Source: Streptomonospora mangrovi (GTDB lineage: Bacteria > Actinomycetota > Actinomycetes > Streptosporangiales > Streptosporangiaceae). From it: DNA of 64,000 nt. The position numbers and the translations under genes are program-made. Positions 35,504 to 44,325 of the stretch are shown piece after piece (position 1 is the stretch's first letter; every line of letters begins with the position of its first letter). Location: the NCBI RefSeq assembly GCF_027604915.1, contig NZ_JAJAQC010000017.1, positions 1 to 64,000 of the forward strand. The letters are read 5' to 3'. The notes under the pieces were generated by a model. That model was not told the DNA's origin. It ran no database searches and worked only from the letters and a program-made list of their open reading frames with translations.

Positions 35504-36949
35504 GTGGTGCCGGACAGTCCTGACGCGCCCAAGACCCAACCCGCCGCCCCCGGGAGCAGACCCCGGCCGGGCGGCGCCCCGCCCGGCGCACCCGCCGGCG
35601 CCCCGCCCAGCGCATCCGTCGGCCCCTCCACCCCCCCGGCCGCCGCGCCGCCCCTCGCGGACCCCGCCGCGCCCCACGCCGCCGACCCGCCCCGCCGGAT
35701 CGCGTCGGTCAGCATGCACACCTCTCCCCTGGAGCAGCCCGGCAGCGGCGACGCCGGCGGGCTCAACGTCTACACCGTCGAGGTCGCCAAGCGGCTCGCC
35801 CGGCGCGGCATCGCCACCGACGTGTTCACCCGGGCCACCGCCCCCGACCAGCCGCCCGTCGTGGAGATGCTGCCCGGCGTCACCGTCCACCACATCCCCG
35901 CCGGCCCCTACGGCTCCCTCGACAAGCACGCCCTGGCGCACTACCTGTGCCCGTTCATCTTCGGGGTCCTCCAGGCCGAGGCGGGCAACGAACCCGGCCA
36001 CTACGACCTCGTCCACGGCCACTACTGGCTGTCGGGCCGCGCCGGCCTGGCCGCCGCGCACCGCTGGGGCGTGCCGCTCGTGCAGTCCATGCACACCCTG
36101 GCCCGGGTGAAGAACCTCGCGCTGGCCGAGGGCGACACCGCCGAGCCCGAGCACCGGGTGCGCGGCGAGGACCAACTCGTGCGCCAGGCCGACCACCTGG
36201 TCGCCAACACCGCCGTGGAGCGCGGCCAGCTCATCGACCACTACGGCGCCGACCCCGGCCGCGTCAGCACCGTGGCGCCGGGCGTGGACCTGGAGCTGTT
36301 CACCCCGGGCTCCCGCAGGGAGGCGCTGCGCGCGGTGGGGCTGCCCGCCGACGCCGAACTGCTCCTCTTCGTGGGCCGGGTGCAGCGCCTCAAGGCCCCC
36401 GACGTGCTGCTGCGGGCCGCCGCCGCGCTGCTGGAGCGCGACCCCGCGCTGCGCGACCGCCTCGTGGTGGCGATCGTCGGCGGGCTGTCGGGCGGCGACC
36501 TGTCCCAGCCGCGCATGCTCGCCGAACTGGCGCGCTCGCTGGGCGTGGCCGACATCGTCCGCTGGGAGCCGCCGCGCTCGCGCGCCGAACTCGTCTCCTA
36601 CTACCGGGCCGCCACCGCCACGGTGGTGCCCTCCTACTCGGAGTCGTTCGGGCTGGTGGCCGTGGAGTCCCAGGCGTGCGGCACCCCGGTCGTGGCCTCG
36701 CGGGTGGGCGGGCTGCCCACGGCGGTGCGCGACGGGGCGTCGGGCGTGCTCATCGACGGCCACTCTCCCCAGGACTACGCGCGGGTGCTGCACCGCATGG
36801 TCCGCGAGCCCGCCTGGCGGGCGCGCCTGGGCGCCGAGGGGGTGCGCCACGCGGCCGGGCTGGGGTGGGACGCCACGGTCGACGGTCTCCTCGGGATCTA
36901 CCGTGAGACCCTGGTCGGCGGGCGCCTCCCGCTCGCCGCGGGGCAGTAG
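35504..36949 (+). CDS. mshA: D-inositol-3-phosphate glycosyltransferase MshA
   Basis: The 481-residue GT4 enzyme makes the first step of mycothiol synthesis, joining GlcNAc from UDP-GlcNAc to inositol 3-phosphate. A Pro/Ala-rich N-terminal tail of about 62 residues precedes IASVSMHTSPLEQPGSGDAG, the acceptor-binding start. HGHYWLSG and MHTLARVKN are family marks. The C-terminal GT-B half shows LLLFVGRVQRLKAPDVLL and the E-x7-E nucleotide-binding motif in YSESFGLVAVESQACG. GTG 35504 is preceded by GGGAAGGGGA; the next in-frame GTG follows at 35507. Confidence 0.95.
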   Translation: MVPDSPDAPKTQPAAPGSRPRPGGAPPGAPAGAPPSASVGPSTPPAAAPPLADPAAPHAADPPRRIASVSMHTSPLEQPGSGDAGGLNVYTVEVAKRLARRGIATDVFTRATAPDQPPVVEMLPGVTVHHIPAGPYGSLDKHALAHYLCPFIFGVLQAEAGNEPGHYDLVHGHYWLSGRAGLAAAHRWGVPLVQSMHTLARVKNLALAEGDTAEPEHRVRGEDQLVRQADHLVANTAVERGQLIDHYGADPGRVSTVAPGVDLELFTPGSRREALRAVGLPADAELLLFVGRVQRLKAPDVLLRAAAALLERDPALRDRLVVAIVGGLSGGDLSQPRMLAELARSLGVADIVRWEPPRSRAELVSYYRAATATVVPSYSESFGLVAVESQACGTPVVASRVGGLPTAVRDGASGVLIDGHSPQDYARVLHRMVREPAWRARLGAEGVRHAAGLGWDATVDGLLGIYRETLVGGRLPLAAGQ

Positions 36950-37111
36950 AGGCCGCCGCGAAAGCATGAGGGAGCGCGCCGCGGGAGCGGCGGCGACCGC
37001 GGCGGAAGGGAAAGACGGCAGAGGACGCCGGCGGGAGGCGAACCGGATCGCGGCGGGGACAGCCGGGATGGGCGCCCGCCCGCCGGCCAGGGTCGACAGT
37101 TTCGAGGACGC

Positions 37112-37660
37112 ATGTCAGAGCAAGTCAGGGCGGCCGCCATCGCCGCCGTCGAGGCCGCCGTCAAGGAGGCCGAACTCGAGGTCGAGCGGTCCTCCCCCGA
37201 GTCGTTCGTCGTGGCGCTGCCCGGCCGGCGCAAGCTCAAGACGATGGTCGTCATCAGCGTGGGCGAGCACAGCCTGCTGGTGAAGACGTTCTTCTGCCGC
37301 CGCCCCGACGAGAACGACGCCGAGTTCTACCGGTGGCTGCTGCAAAAGAACGATGCCATGTACGGCATGGCGTTCACCGCCGACGAGGTCGGCGACGTCT
37401 ACATCGCCGGCCGCCTCCCGCTGGCGGGCATCACCCCCGAGGAGGTCGACCGGCTGCTGGGCTGCGTGCTCAGCTACTCCGACGACAACTTCAACGGCGC
37501 CCTGGAGCGCGGGTTCGCCACCTCCATCCGCAAGGAGTGGGACTGGCGCCACCGGCGCGGCCACAGCCTGCGCAACCTGGAGGCGTTCCGCCACCTGGTG
37601 GAGGAGGACACCGAGGCGGCCGCGGCGGAGGACCGGGAGGCCCCGCCCGCGCGCGGCTAG
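37112..37660 (+). CDS. YbjN domain-containing protein
   Basis: The 182-residue protein belongs to the YbjN/type III chaperone-like fold. It starts with an amphipathic helix AAIAAVEAAVKEAELEVE; the core strands include VVALPGRRKLKTMVVISVGE and LLVKTFFCRRPDENDAEFYRWLL. The order mshA - ybjN-like - gpm is conserved in mycobacteria and streptomycetes, so this is the orthologue of the gene between them. Function unknown; a chaperone-like role is proposed for the fold. Confidence 0.9.
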   Translation: MSEQVRAAAIAAVEAAVKEAELEVERSSPESFVVALPGRRKLKTMVVISVGEHSLLVKTFFCRRPDENDAEFYRWLLQKNDAMYGMAFTADEVGDVYIAGRLPLAGITPEEVDRLLGCVLSYSDDNFNGALERGFATSIRKEWDWRHRRGHSLRNLEAFRHLVEEDTEAAAAEDREAPPARG

Positions 37661-37691
37661 GAGTTCGCCCGCAGCGGGATGGAAGGGGGTC

Positions 37692-37707
37692 AATGGTCTG
37701 GACCATT
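37692..37707. promoter_or_regulatory. DasR (dre)-like operator before gpmA
   Basis: AATGGTCTGGACCATT is a perfect 7-bp inverted repeat around TG. The DasR-type GntR regulators of actinomycetes recognise TGGTCTAGACCA; this site differs by one central base. It lies 72 bp upstream of the gpmA start and before its -10 (TAGGCT, 37766-37771), so it could affect glycolytic expression in response to amino sugars. Confidence 0.5.
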
Positions 37708-37765
37708 CACGCCCCCGTATCCCCCCGTAGGGCCGCCGTTGGACCGCCGTCGGCGCGCCAGTCGC

Positions 37766-37771
37766 TAGGCT
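37766..37771 (+). promoter_or_regulatory. gpmA -10 box
   Basis: TAGGCT ends 7 bp before the ATG of gpmA. No Shine-Dalgarno separates them, so the start is probably leaderless or nearly so. Confidence 0.5.
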
Positions 37772-37778
37772 GGCCACC

Positions 37779-38525
37779 ATGGCGACTCTCGTTCTACTGC
37801 GACACGGCGAAAGTGTCTGGAACGCCGAAGGGCTGTTCACCGGCTGGGTGGACGTCGACCTGTCGGCCACCGGCGAGGAGGAGGCGCGCAGGGGCGGGGA
37901 GCTGCTGCGCGACGCCGACCTCCGGCCCGGCATCGTGCACACCTCGGTGCTCAAGCGCGCGATCCGCACGGCCAACATCGCGCTCGAAGCGGCCGACCTG
38001 CACTGGCTGCCCGTGCGCCGCTCCTGGCGCCTCAACGAGCGCCACTACGGCGCCTTGCAGGGCAAGAACAAGGCTCAGACCCGTGAGGAGTACGGCGAAG
38101 AGCAGTTCATGGTCTGGCGCCGCTCCTACGACACCCCGCCGCCGCCGATCGCCGACGACGACCCCTACTCGCAGGCCAACGACCGCCGCTACGGCCAACT
38201 CCCGCCCGAGCTGATGCCCCGCACGGAGTGCCTGGCCGACGTGGTCGACCGCATGCTGCCCTACTGGTACGACGTCATCGTCCCCGACCTCGCCGCCGGC
38301 CGCACCGTCCTGGTCGCCGCCCACGGCAACTCGTTGCGCGCGCTGGTCAAGCACCTCGACAAGATCGACGACGAGACCATCGCCGGCCTCAACATCCCCA
38401 CCGGCATCCCGCTCGTCTACGACCTCAACGACGACTTCACCCCGCGCAAGCAGGGCGGAGAGTACCTAGACCCTGAGGCAGCCAAGGCCGCCATCGAGGC
38501 CGTCAAGAACCAGGGCAAGAAGTAG
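37779..38525 (+). CDS. gpmA: 2,3-bisphosphoglycerate-dependent phosphoglycerate mutase
   Basis: The 248-residue glycolytic enzyme interconverts 3- and 2-phosphoglycerate. The phosphohistidine motif [10 protein letters not shown] contains His-9, [15 protein letters not shown] follows, then [16 protein letters not shown] and the second catalytic histidine in [13 protein letters not shown]. The length and the C-terminal tail are typical of dPGM. It is followed by a strong intrinsic terminator. Confidence 0.97.
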   Translation: MATLVLLRHGESVWNAEGLFTGWVDVDLSATGEEEARRGGELLRDADLRPGIVHTSVLKRAIRTANIALEAADLHWLPVRRSWRLNERHYGALQGKNKAQTREEYGEEQFMVWRRSYDTPPPPIADDDPYSQANDRRYGQLPPELMPRTECLADVVDRMLPYWYDVIVPDLAAGRTVLVAAHGNSLRALVKHLDKIDDETIAGLNIPTGIPLVYDLNDDFTPRKQGGEYLDPEAAKAAIEAVKNQGKK

Positions 38526-38539
38526 CAAGCCCACAAACG

Positions 38540-38579
38540 AGCCCCCTGCCTGCGGTTCCGCCGCTGGAAGGGGGCTTTT
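38540..38579 (+). terminator. intrinsic terminator after gpmA
   Basis: AGCCCCCT (38540-38547) pairs with AGGGGGCT (38569-38576), an inner GCGG/CCGC stem tops it, and TTTT follows. It is 15 bp after the gpmA stop. Confidence 0.85.
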
Positions 38580-38699
38580 CGCTGTGCGGTCGCTTCCGGG
38601 AAACCGTGTGGCGCTTCGGCCCGCCGGTTCTGCCGAGGAGACCTTGTTGACGGGACCGCGTGTGCGGGGTCGGCCACCGATAGCGCGCCGGGTGCGCGG

Positions 38700-39155
38700 T
38701 CAGGGTTGGGCGTCCTTGTCTGCGGCCGGAGGGCTGGGCGGTGGGGGGACGATCCTTTTGCCCGAGGCGTCGCGTTCGGTGAGGGCTAGGGAGTCGAAGA
38801 AGCCCACGAGTCCGAACATGGTGCAGATGGCGACCGGGATGGACAGGAGCCACCACCAGCCGCCTTGCAGCATGGGGAACGCCAGGGCCGCCGCCACCGC
38901 CAGGAGGAAGGACGCGAACGAGATCCCCGTCCAGTCGCGGGACTTTCTGGAGCGGTTGGCGATCAGGTCGGCCAGGGAGCTTTCGATGCGGGACTGCAAC
39001 GGGCCGCGCATCTCGCTGTTTTCCGGGAGGAGGGACAGCAGTTCCAACTCATGCTTGATCTCGTCGTAGGCGTGCTCCTTGCGCCGGCTCTGGAGGTAGA
39101 CGCCCGCCAGGCCCAGCGCGGCCACCGCCACCGCCGACAGCGGTTCGAGGTTCAT
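38700..39155 (-). CDS. hypothetical membrane protein
   Basis: The 151-residue protein has a short N-terminal hydrophobic segment (about 4-21), a charged helical region with ENSEMRGPLQSRIESSLADLI, then two membrane helices at about 75-93 and 98-118, and a Pro-rich C-terminus. No family is recognised. Similar small proteins occur near prophage or abortive-infection loci, but nothing here supports that role. It converges with gpmA. Confidence 0.6.
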   Translation of the reverse strand: MNLEPLSAVAVAALGLAGVYLQSRRKEHAYDEIKHELELLSLLPENSEMRGPLQSRIESSLADLIANRSRKSRDWTGISFASFLLAVAAALAFPMLQGGWWWLLSIPVAICTMFGLVGFFDSLALTERDASGKRIVPPPPSPPAADKDAQP

Positions 39156-39309
39156 GACGGGATGGTGCCAGAGCCCGCGCGCGGGCGTAAGGCGACGGGG
39201 ATGGGCTGTTGGTGCCCGTCCCTGACTGGTCGCTTCCGCTGTGGTGGATGTGGACCCACGTCCCCGCCTGGCCCTGGACGCCGGACTCCCTCCCCGACGG
39301 GCGGCCGGG

Positions 39310-39672
39310 TCAGTACACCAGCGCCTGGGCGCCCTGGCGGGTGATTTCCTCTACGAAGGTGGGGGCTCCGGCGATGCGGACGCCCTCCATGAGGTCGGCC
39401 TGGGTGAGTTCGCGGCGGGCGGCGCACTGGGTGCAGACCGTGAGGGTGCCCGCCAGCAGTACCGACTCCAGCAGGTCGGGCAGGGGGGCCGCGTGCGGCA
39501 GGGTGAACTCGGCGGCGCGGCCGGGGACCGCGAACCACGATGCCTCACCGGTCAGCCACAGCGACACCTGCACGCCGCTGGCCACCGCGGCCGCCGCGAC
39601 CGTGAACGCCTGGTTGCAGCGTTCGGGGTCGTCGTGGCCTGCCGTGGCCTTGATCACGAGTGTGCGGTCCAT
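39310..39672 (-). CDS. DsrE family protein
   Basis: The 120-residue DsrE/F-like protein reads TLVIKATAGHDDPERCNQAF at the N-terminus, a helix AVASGVQVSLWLTG, and the cysteine pair in LTVCTQCAARRELTQ, where the family's sulphur-carrying cysteine lies. It may take part in sulphur transfer or be a small redox protein. The ATG at 39672 was chosen; upstream codons are Arg-rich noise. Confidence 0.85.
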   Translation of the reverse strand: MDRTLVIKATAGHDDPERCNQAFTVAAAAVASGVQVSLWLTGEASWFAVPGRAAEFTLPHAAPLPDLLESVLLAGTLTVCTQCAARRELTQADLMEGVRIAGAPTFVEEITRQGAQALVY

Positions 39673-39829
39673 GGGGGAAGCGTAGCGGCGCCCGGTGACG
39701 CTTCCGACACGCCCCGGTGCCCGTTCCCGCACCCGGGCCGGTCCTCGCACATCCCCGCCTGGGCGGGCTTCAGCACCTCGGCGCCCGGCTCCTCATGACC
39801 CCGGGCGGGCTTCCGCGGGCCTCGGGCGG

Positions 39830-40606
39830 TCAGGCTCCCGCCAGGGTCAGCAGCAGGCCCGCGCAGGCCGATACCAGCGCTCCGCCGCACAGCAGCAGGG
39901 CGTTGGCGCGGTCCGCCGCCGGCGGCTCCTCCGCCGGGTGGCCGTGTTCGATGCGTAGGCGGCCGTCCTGCGGGGCCGTGATCACCGGGTGGCCCTCACG
40001 CAGTTCCAGGCGGCCCGTCACCACCACCGGCTCCCCCGGGCGGATGATCCACTCGCGGTACTCGAACTCGATCGTCTCGCCGCGGAACAGCCCCGAGATG
40101 CGGCCCTTCACCCGCGGCAGCAGGTCGTCGGCCGGCGCCGGGACCCCCCGCTGCGGGCGGCCCACCACCCGCTGGAGGCACAGGTCCGCGCCCTTGAGGG
40201 CGGCGTCCTCGGGCTCCACCAGCAGCGGCATCGGGTCGCGGGGGCGCTCGGGGTCGGCGACGATCCCGAACCGCTCCGTGGACGCGTAGTCGGCGATGGA
40301 GTCGCAGTCGCGCACCCGCACCCGCTCGCCCGTGGCCGCGTCCTGCGTCAGCGACCAGTAGTGCCGCAGCACCTCGTGGCCGTGCCACACGCAGTCGTGG
40401 CGCGCCAGCCGCGACTCGATCGGCCCGGCCGGCCCCGGCACCGCCACACCCGACACGGTCACCAGGCCGCCCACCCGGCGCGCGAAGGCGCGCGGCCGCA
40501 CCTGCTCCAGGTCGCGCTGGTGCGACCACCGGCGCAGCGCCCGCACCGCCAGCGGTGCCAGCACCAGCGCGCCGAGCAGGAGGGCCACCCCGATGATCAC
40601 CAGCAT
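39830..40606 (-). CDS. GIDE-like (E3 ubiquitin ligase fold) membrane protein
   Basis: The 258-residue protein has an N-terminal membrane helix (LVIIGVALLLGALVLAPLAV), a central domain that begins GLVTVSGVAVPGPAGPIESRL and includes FGIVADPERPRDPMPLLVEP and WIIRPGEPVVVTGRLELREG, and a C-terminal membrane helix (LLLCGGALVSACAGLLLTLAG). The order matches the GIDE/MULAN intermembrane domain, which in bacteria has no RING finger and no known ligase role. Function unknown. Confidence 0.7.
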   Translation of the reverse strand: MLVIIGVALLLGALVLAPLAVRALRRWSHQRDLEQVRPRAFARRVGGLVTVSGVAVPGPAGPIESRLARHDCVWHGHEVLRHYWSLTQDAATGERVRVRDCDSIADYASTERFGIVADPERPRDPMPLLVEPEDAALKGADLCLQRVVGRPQRGVPAPADDLLPRVKGRISGLFRGETIEFEYREWIIRPGEPVVVTGRLELREGHPVITAPQDGRLRIEHGHPAEEPPAADRANALLLCGGALVSACAGLLLTLAGA

Positions 40607-40908
40607 TGAAGGCCGCCTCTCTGGGTCGCGAGTGGGATGTCTGCGTACGCGCCGCCCCGCCGCGCCGCGGATTGCATCCTCTTTACCAGGTGCCGCGGGG
40701 ACCCCGGGCACGGCGCGGCGCCGCGTCCCGACCGGCGAGCGCCCGCGCGTGTTCGAGTGAACACCGTAATACCTGAGAGGAGAGACCGGACCGTGAATAA
40801 CAGTTGGATTACGCACCCCGCGCGGCGAACACGAAGTGTCACCCCGGCTCCGGCCCGGCGGCGCGCTGCGTACGGCCCACCCGGCCGCGCCCGTTACGCT
40901 CGGGGACT
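40607..40908. promoter_or_regulatory. divergent region GIDE-like / nitrobindin-like genes
   Basis: These 302 bp have no gene. TACGCT at 40895-40900 is a -10 placed 8 bp before the ATG at 40909. A moderately AT-rich piece (GTGAATAACAGTTGGATTACG near 40792) is the only other feature. No dyad is evident. Confidence 0.4.
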
Positions 40909-41439
40909 ATGCAGCCCGAGGTGCACCCCGATCTGGAGAAGCTGTCGTTTTTGATCGGTCGCTGGGAAGGCGTCGGCGTCGCCGGCTACGCGGACATGGA
41001 CGAGTTCCAGTTCGGCCAGGAGATCGAGTTCACCAACGACGGCGGCCCCCACCTGACCTACCGCAGCCGCGTGTGGCGGCTGACGTCCGACGGCTCGCTG
41101 GCCGACCTGTGGACGTCGGAGTCCGGCTACTGGCGCTGCCGCCCCGCCGAGGCCGCGGCGCCCGCCGAGCCCGACGCCGCGCCGGTGCACGTCGAGACGC
41201 TGATCTCCCACCCCGAGGGCTACACCGAGGTCTACCTGGGCACCGTCTTCGCCAGCCGCGTGGAACTGGTGACCGACGCGGTTCTGCGCACCGAGACCGG
41301 CGACCAGGTCACCGCCGGCCGCCGCCTCTACGGCCTGTTCGGCGACCAGCGCGAGACCCTGGGCTACGCCTGGGACATGGCCGCGCGCGGCCACGAGGTG
41401 CGGTCCTTCATGTCGGCTCAGCTCAAGCAGGTCACCTGA
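40909..41439 (+). CDS. nitrobindin-like (FABP-family, DUF1794) heme-binding protein
   Basis: The 176-residue ten-stranded beta-barrel protein shows the nitrobindin signature IGRWEGVGVAGY near residue 16, the DEFQFGQEIEF strand, and the late YAWDMAARGH region with the histidine that would bind ferric heme (AARGHEVRSFM). Nitrobindins bind and isomerise peroxynitrite or carry NO. The start ATG follows TACGCT by 8 bp with no ribosome site. Confidence 0.88.
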   Translation: MQPEVHPDLEKLSFLIGRWEGVGVAGYADMDEFQFGQEIEFTNDGGPHLTYRSRVWRLTSDGSLADLWTSESGYWRCRPAEAAAPAEPDAAPVHVETLISHPEGYTEVYLGTVFASRVELVTDAVLRTETGDQVTAGRRLYGLFGDQRETLGYAWDMAARGHEVRSFMSAQLKQVT

Positions 41440-41593
41440 CGCTCGGAGACGCTCGGATGAGGGCGGCCTCCCGCCGCCCCGGACCCCCTCCGCTGGATCT
41501 CGCGCCCCGGAATCCCCTTCGCCGGAATCCTCCTCGCCGGATCCCTCTCGCCGGGGGTCGGCCCGCCGCCGGCCTGGCCACCCGGTTCGGCGC

Positions 41594-42349
41594 TCAGGGC
41601 GCCCCCAGCAGGCCGGAGATCTCACGGGCCGCCGCCGCGACCTGCTCGCCCCGCCAGGCGGCGGTGCCCTCCGTGGGCAGGTGGACCAGCGCCGCCGCGC
41701 TCACCCCCGCCACCACCTCGCCGGTGTAGTCGGTGATGGCGGCGCCCACCGCGTGGACGCCCAGTTCGTTCTCCTCGCGGTCCTCGGCGTAGCCCCGGGC
41801 GCGCACCGCCTCCAGTTCCGCGCGCAGGCGCTCCTCGTCGGTGATGGTGTTCGGCGTCCGCGGCGGCATCCCCGTGCGCGCCAGCAGCGCGCGCACCCGG
41901 TCCTCGGGCAGCCGCGCCAGCATCGCCTTGCCCACCGAGGTGCAGTGCAGCGCCAACTGCATCCCCACCCGCGATGCCAGGTGGTAGGGCTTGGAGCCCT
42001 CCAGCTTGGCGGCGTAGACCGCCTCGTCGCCGGTGAGCACCGCCAGGTGCACCGTCCACTCCGTGCTCTGCTGGAGCCGGTTCAGCACCGGGTAGGAGCG
42101 CTGCGGCAGGTCGAGCTGGCGCATGTAGCGCCCCGCCAGCGACAGCACGCGCGGGCCGCCGGTGTAGTGGCCCTGCCCGTCGGTGCGGACGAAGTCGCGC
42201 GCCACCATCCGTTGCAGGATGCGGTGCACCGTCGGCTTGGGCAGGTCCGTGGCCGCCGCGATGTCGGCCAGCCGCGAGGTGTGCGCCAGAGCTTCCAGGA
42301 CGTCCAGCGTCCGATCCGTCACCGTCTCCTTCTCACGCCCAGCAGCCAT
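41594..42349 (-). CDS. IclR family transcriptional regulator
   Basis: The 251-residue regulator has an N-terminal winged helix (TDRTLDVLEALAHTSRLADIAAATDLPKPTVHRIL, about 10-45) and a C-terminal GAF-like IclR effector domain with GMQLALHCTSVGKAMLA and the conserved EENELGVHAVGAAITD. It lies alone between the nitrobindin-like gene and a PadR gene; the target is not evident. ATG 42349 has no strong ribosome site. Confidence 0.92.
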   Translation of the reverse strand: MAAGREKETVTDRTLDVLEALAHTSRLADIAAATDLPKPTVHRILQRMVARDFVRTDGQGHYTGGPRVLSLAGRYMRQLDLPQRSYPVLNRLQQSTEWTVHLAVLTGDEAVYAAKLEGSKPYHLASRVGMQLALHCTSVGKAMLARLPEDRVRALLARTGMPPRTPNTITDEERLRAELEAVRARGYAEDREENELGVHAVGAAITDYTGEVVAGVSAAALVHLPTEGTAAWRGEQVAAAAREISGLLGAP

Positions 42350-42468
42350 GCCTCGATTATCCGCGTTGGCCGCCGCGCGGCGGGGGCCGGGTGCGGCGGC
42401 GCGCCGCCGAGGCGGCGAGGCCCCGGCCGGGGTCGACGACCCGGCCGAGGGCAGGGGCGGGGGCGGGG

Positions 42469-43230
42469 TCAGGACGTCGGCTCCTCGTCCTCGTGCGGCG
42501 GGGCGCCGCCGGAGCCCGCAGCCGTGCCACCGGAGCCCTCCGGCGTGCGGTGGGCCCGGCCCGCCGCGCGCCCGCCGCCGTCCCCGGCCGCGCGCCCGTG
42601 TCCGCCGGGCTTCCCGCCAGCGTCCCCGCCGGGGACCCCGCCCGAGGGGGCGGCGGCGGCGGAGGGGTCGGCGGGAGGGCCGGCGGCGGCGCCGAACCCC
42701 TCGTCGGACATCACGTCGGCCTCCTCCGCCCACCGCGCCCAGTCCGCCAGCGCCTCGTTCACCCTGATCCCGGCCTCGATCGCCACCCGCATCGCGCGCG
42801 TCGGCGGCGCGGTGCCCCACTCGCCGCGGTCCTTGGCCTGCGCGTAGCCGCGCAGCGTCGCCGCCATCGCCGTGAAGTGCGCGCGCTCCCGCTCCAGGTA
42901 CGCCTTGCGCTCGGCCGGCTCCATCAGCCAGCAGAAGTAGGCCCGCTGCACGGTCTCCATCCGCAGCGTGTGGTCGGTGTCCTCGGCCGTGAGCCACTGC
43001 CGCACCTCCGCCACCCCGGCGTCGGTGATGCGGTACGCCTTGCGCCCGCGCGGCCCGTGGCTCTCGACCTCGGCCAGCCCTTCCTTGGCCAGCCGGGTCA
43101 GCTCGACGTAGATCCGCGGGTGCTGCGCGGGCCACACCAGCCCCAGGGACTCCTGGAATCGACGCGCGAGGTCGTAGCCGCTCGCGGGGCCCTCCGCGAG
43201 CAGACCCAGCAGTCCGTGGCGCAACGACAT
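42469..43230 (-). CDS. PadR family transcriptional regulator
   Basis: The 253-residue protein has a PadR winged helix at about 1-80 (MSLRHGLLGLLAEGPASGYDLAR, YVELTRLAKEGLAEVES) and the Vir-like C-terminal dimerisation domain at about 95-175. The last 75 residues are Gly/Ala/Pro low complexity, unusual for the family. It diverges from an SDR gene across a region with a perfect 16-bp palindrome, its likely operator. Confidence 0.92.
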   Translation of the reverse strand: MSLRHGLLGLLAEGPASGYDLARRFQESLGLVWPAQHPRIYVELTRLAKEGLAEVESHGPRGRKAYRITDAGVAEVRQWLTAEDTDHTLRMETVQRAYFCWLMEPAERKAYLERERAHFTAMAATLRGYAQAKDRGEWGTAPPTRAMRVAIEAGIRVNEALADWARWAEEADVMSDEGFGAAAGPPADPSAAAAPSGGVPGGDAGGKPGGHGRAAGDGGGRAAGRAHRTPEGSGGTAAGSGGAPPHEDEEPTS

Positions 43231-43265
43231 GTCCTGGCTCCTTCGTGATCAGCACTAACACCATC

Positions 43266-43321
43266 TTGACATGCCCCGAACCACGGCTACCCTCTGAGAT
43301 GTACATACCGACATGTCGGTA
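43266..43321 (+). promoter_or_regulatory. SDR promoter with palindromic operator
   Basis: TTGACA (43266-43271) and TACCCT (43288-43293) are spaced by 16 bp, the best promoter in the window. The expected start near 43300 runs into the perfect palindrome TACCGACATGTCGGTA (43306-43321). It lies between padR and the SDR gene and is the probable binding site of PadR. Confidence 0.65.
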
Positions 43322-43358
43322 CACACGTGTCGATTGACTGGAGAGAGAGGGCCTTCCC

Positions 43359-44309
43359 ATGGCGGACGCCACCACGTCTGCGGCCGTGCTGATCACCGGG
43401 GCCACCGGCGGAGTCGGCACCGAGGCCGTCCGCGCGCTGACCGCGAAGGGCTTCCGCGTCTACGCTGCGGCCCGCAACCCCGACGCGGTCCAGCGCGGCA
43501 CCGGCGTGCACCCGGTGCGGCTCGACGTCACCGACCCCGCGAGCGTCGCCGCGGCAGCCGCCGAGCTTCGCGCCCAGGGCGTCACGTCACTGCGCGCCGT
43601 CGTCAACAACGCGGGCGTCATCGTCCAGGGGCCGCTGGAGGTCGTGCCCGACGACGAACTGCACCGCCAGTTCGACGTCAACGTCTACGGCCCCGCCCGC
43701 GTCATCCGCGCGTTCCTGCCCCTGCTGCGGGCCGGGCGCGGCCGCGTCGTCAACGTCACCGCCGGAACCGCCCGCCTGGCCGCCCCCTTCCTCGCCCCCA
43801 TCTCGGCGAGCAAGGCCGCGCTCCAGTCCATCTCCGACGCGCTGCGGGTGGAGCTGGCGCACCTGGGCGTGGACGTGGTCGTCGTGGAACCCGGCACGAT
43901 GGACACCCCCATCTTCGCCACCGCCGCCGCGGCCGCCGCCAAGGCGCAGGCCGGGGCCGACCCCGCCGTGCTGGCGCTCTACCGCGACCAGGTCGCCGCC
44001 GTGGAGCGCATGCAGGCCAACGCCAAGCCCGGCCCGCCCCGGCTGGTCGCCGACGCGATCACCACCGCCGTCACCGCGTCCCGGCCCCGCGCCCGCTACA
44101 GCGTGGGCGGCGACACCCGCGTCCTGGGGCTGCTGGGATCGCTGCCCCTGCGCACCCGCGACCGCCTGGTCCGCCAGGTCATGGGCTTGGACCGGGCCGG
44201 TGCGACTGGAGCGGGGCACGCGGCCGGCGGGGCCGGGGCCAAGGGCGCCAGCGGTGTCAACGGCGCCAACGGTGTCAACGGCGCCGCCGACAGCGGCGCG
44301 GCCAGGTAG
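43359..44309 (+). CDS. short-chain dehydrogenase/reductase
   Basis: The 316-residue classical SDR has the cofactor motif TGATGGVG at about 14-21, NNAG at about 85, and a catalytic region where ISASKAALQSI takes the place of YxxxK. The tyrosine is replaced, since the sequence before S-K-A is APISAS. The missing Tyr makes normal oxidoreductase activity doubtful. The C-terminus ends in Gly/Asn repeats (GVNGANGVNGAA). It is under the operator described and is followed 16 bp later by a second SDR. Confidence 0.85.
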   Translation: MADATTSAAVLITGATGGVGTEAVRALTAKGFRVYAAARNPDAVQRGTGVHPVRLDVTDPASVAAAAAELRAQGVTSLRAVVNNAGVIVQGPLEVVPDDELHRQFDVNVYGPARVIRAFLPLLRAGRGRVVNVTAGTARLAAPFLAPISASKAALQSISDALRVELAHLGVDVVVVEPGTMDTPIFATAAAAAAKAQAGADPAVLALYRDQVAAVERMQANAKPGPPRLVADAITTAVTASRPRARYSVGGDTRVLGLLGSLPLRTRDRLVRQVMGLDRAGATGAGHAAGGAGAKGASGVNGANGVNGAADSGAAR

Positions 44310-44325
44310 CCGGAGGTCCGCCGCC

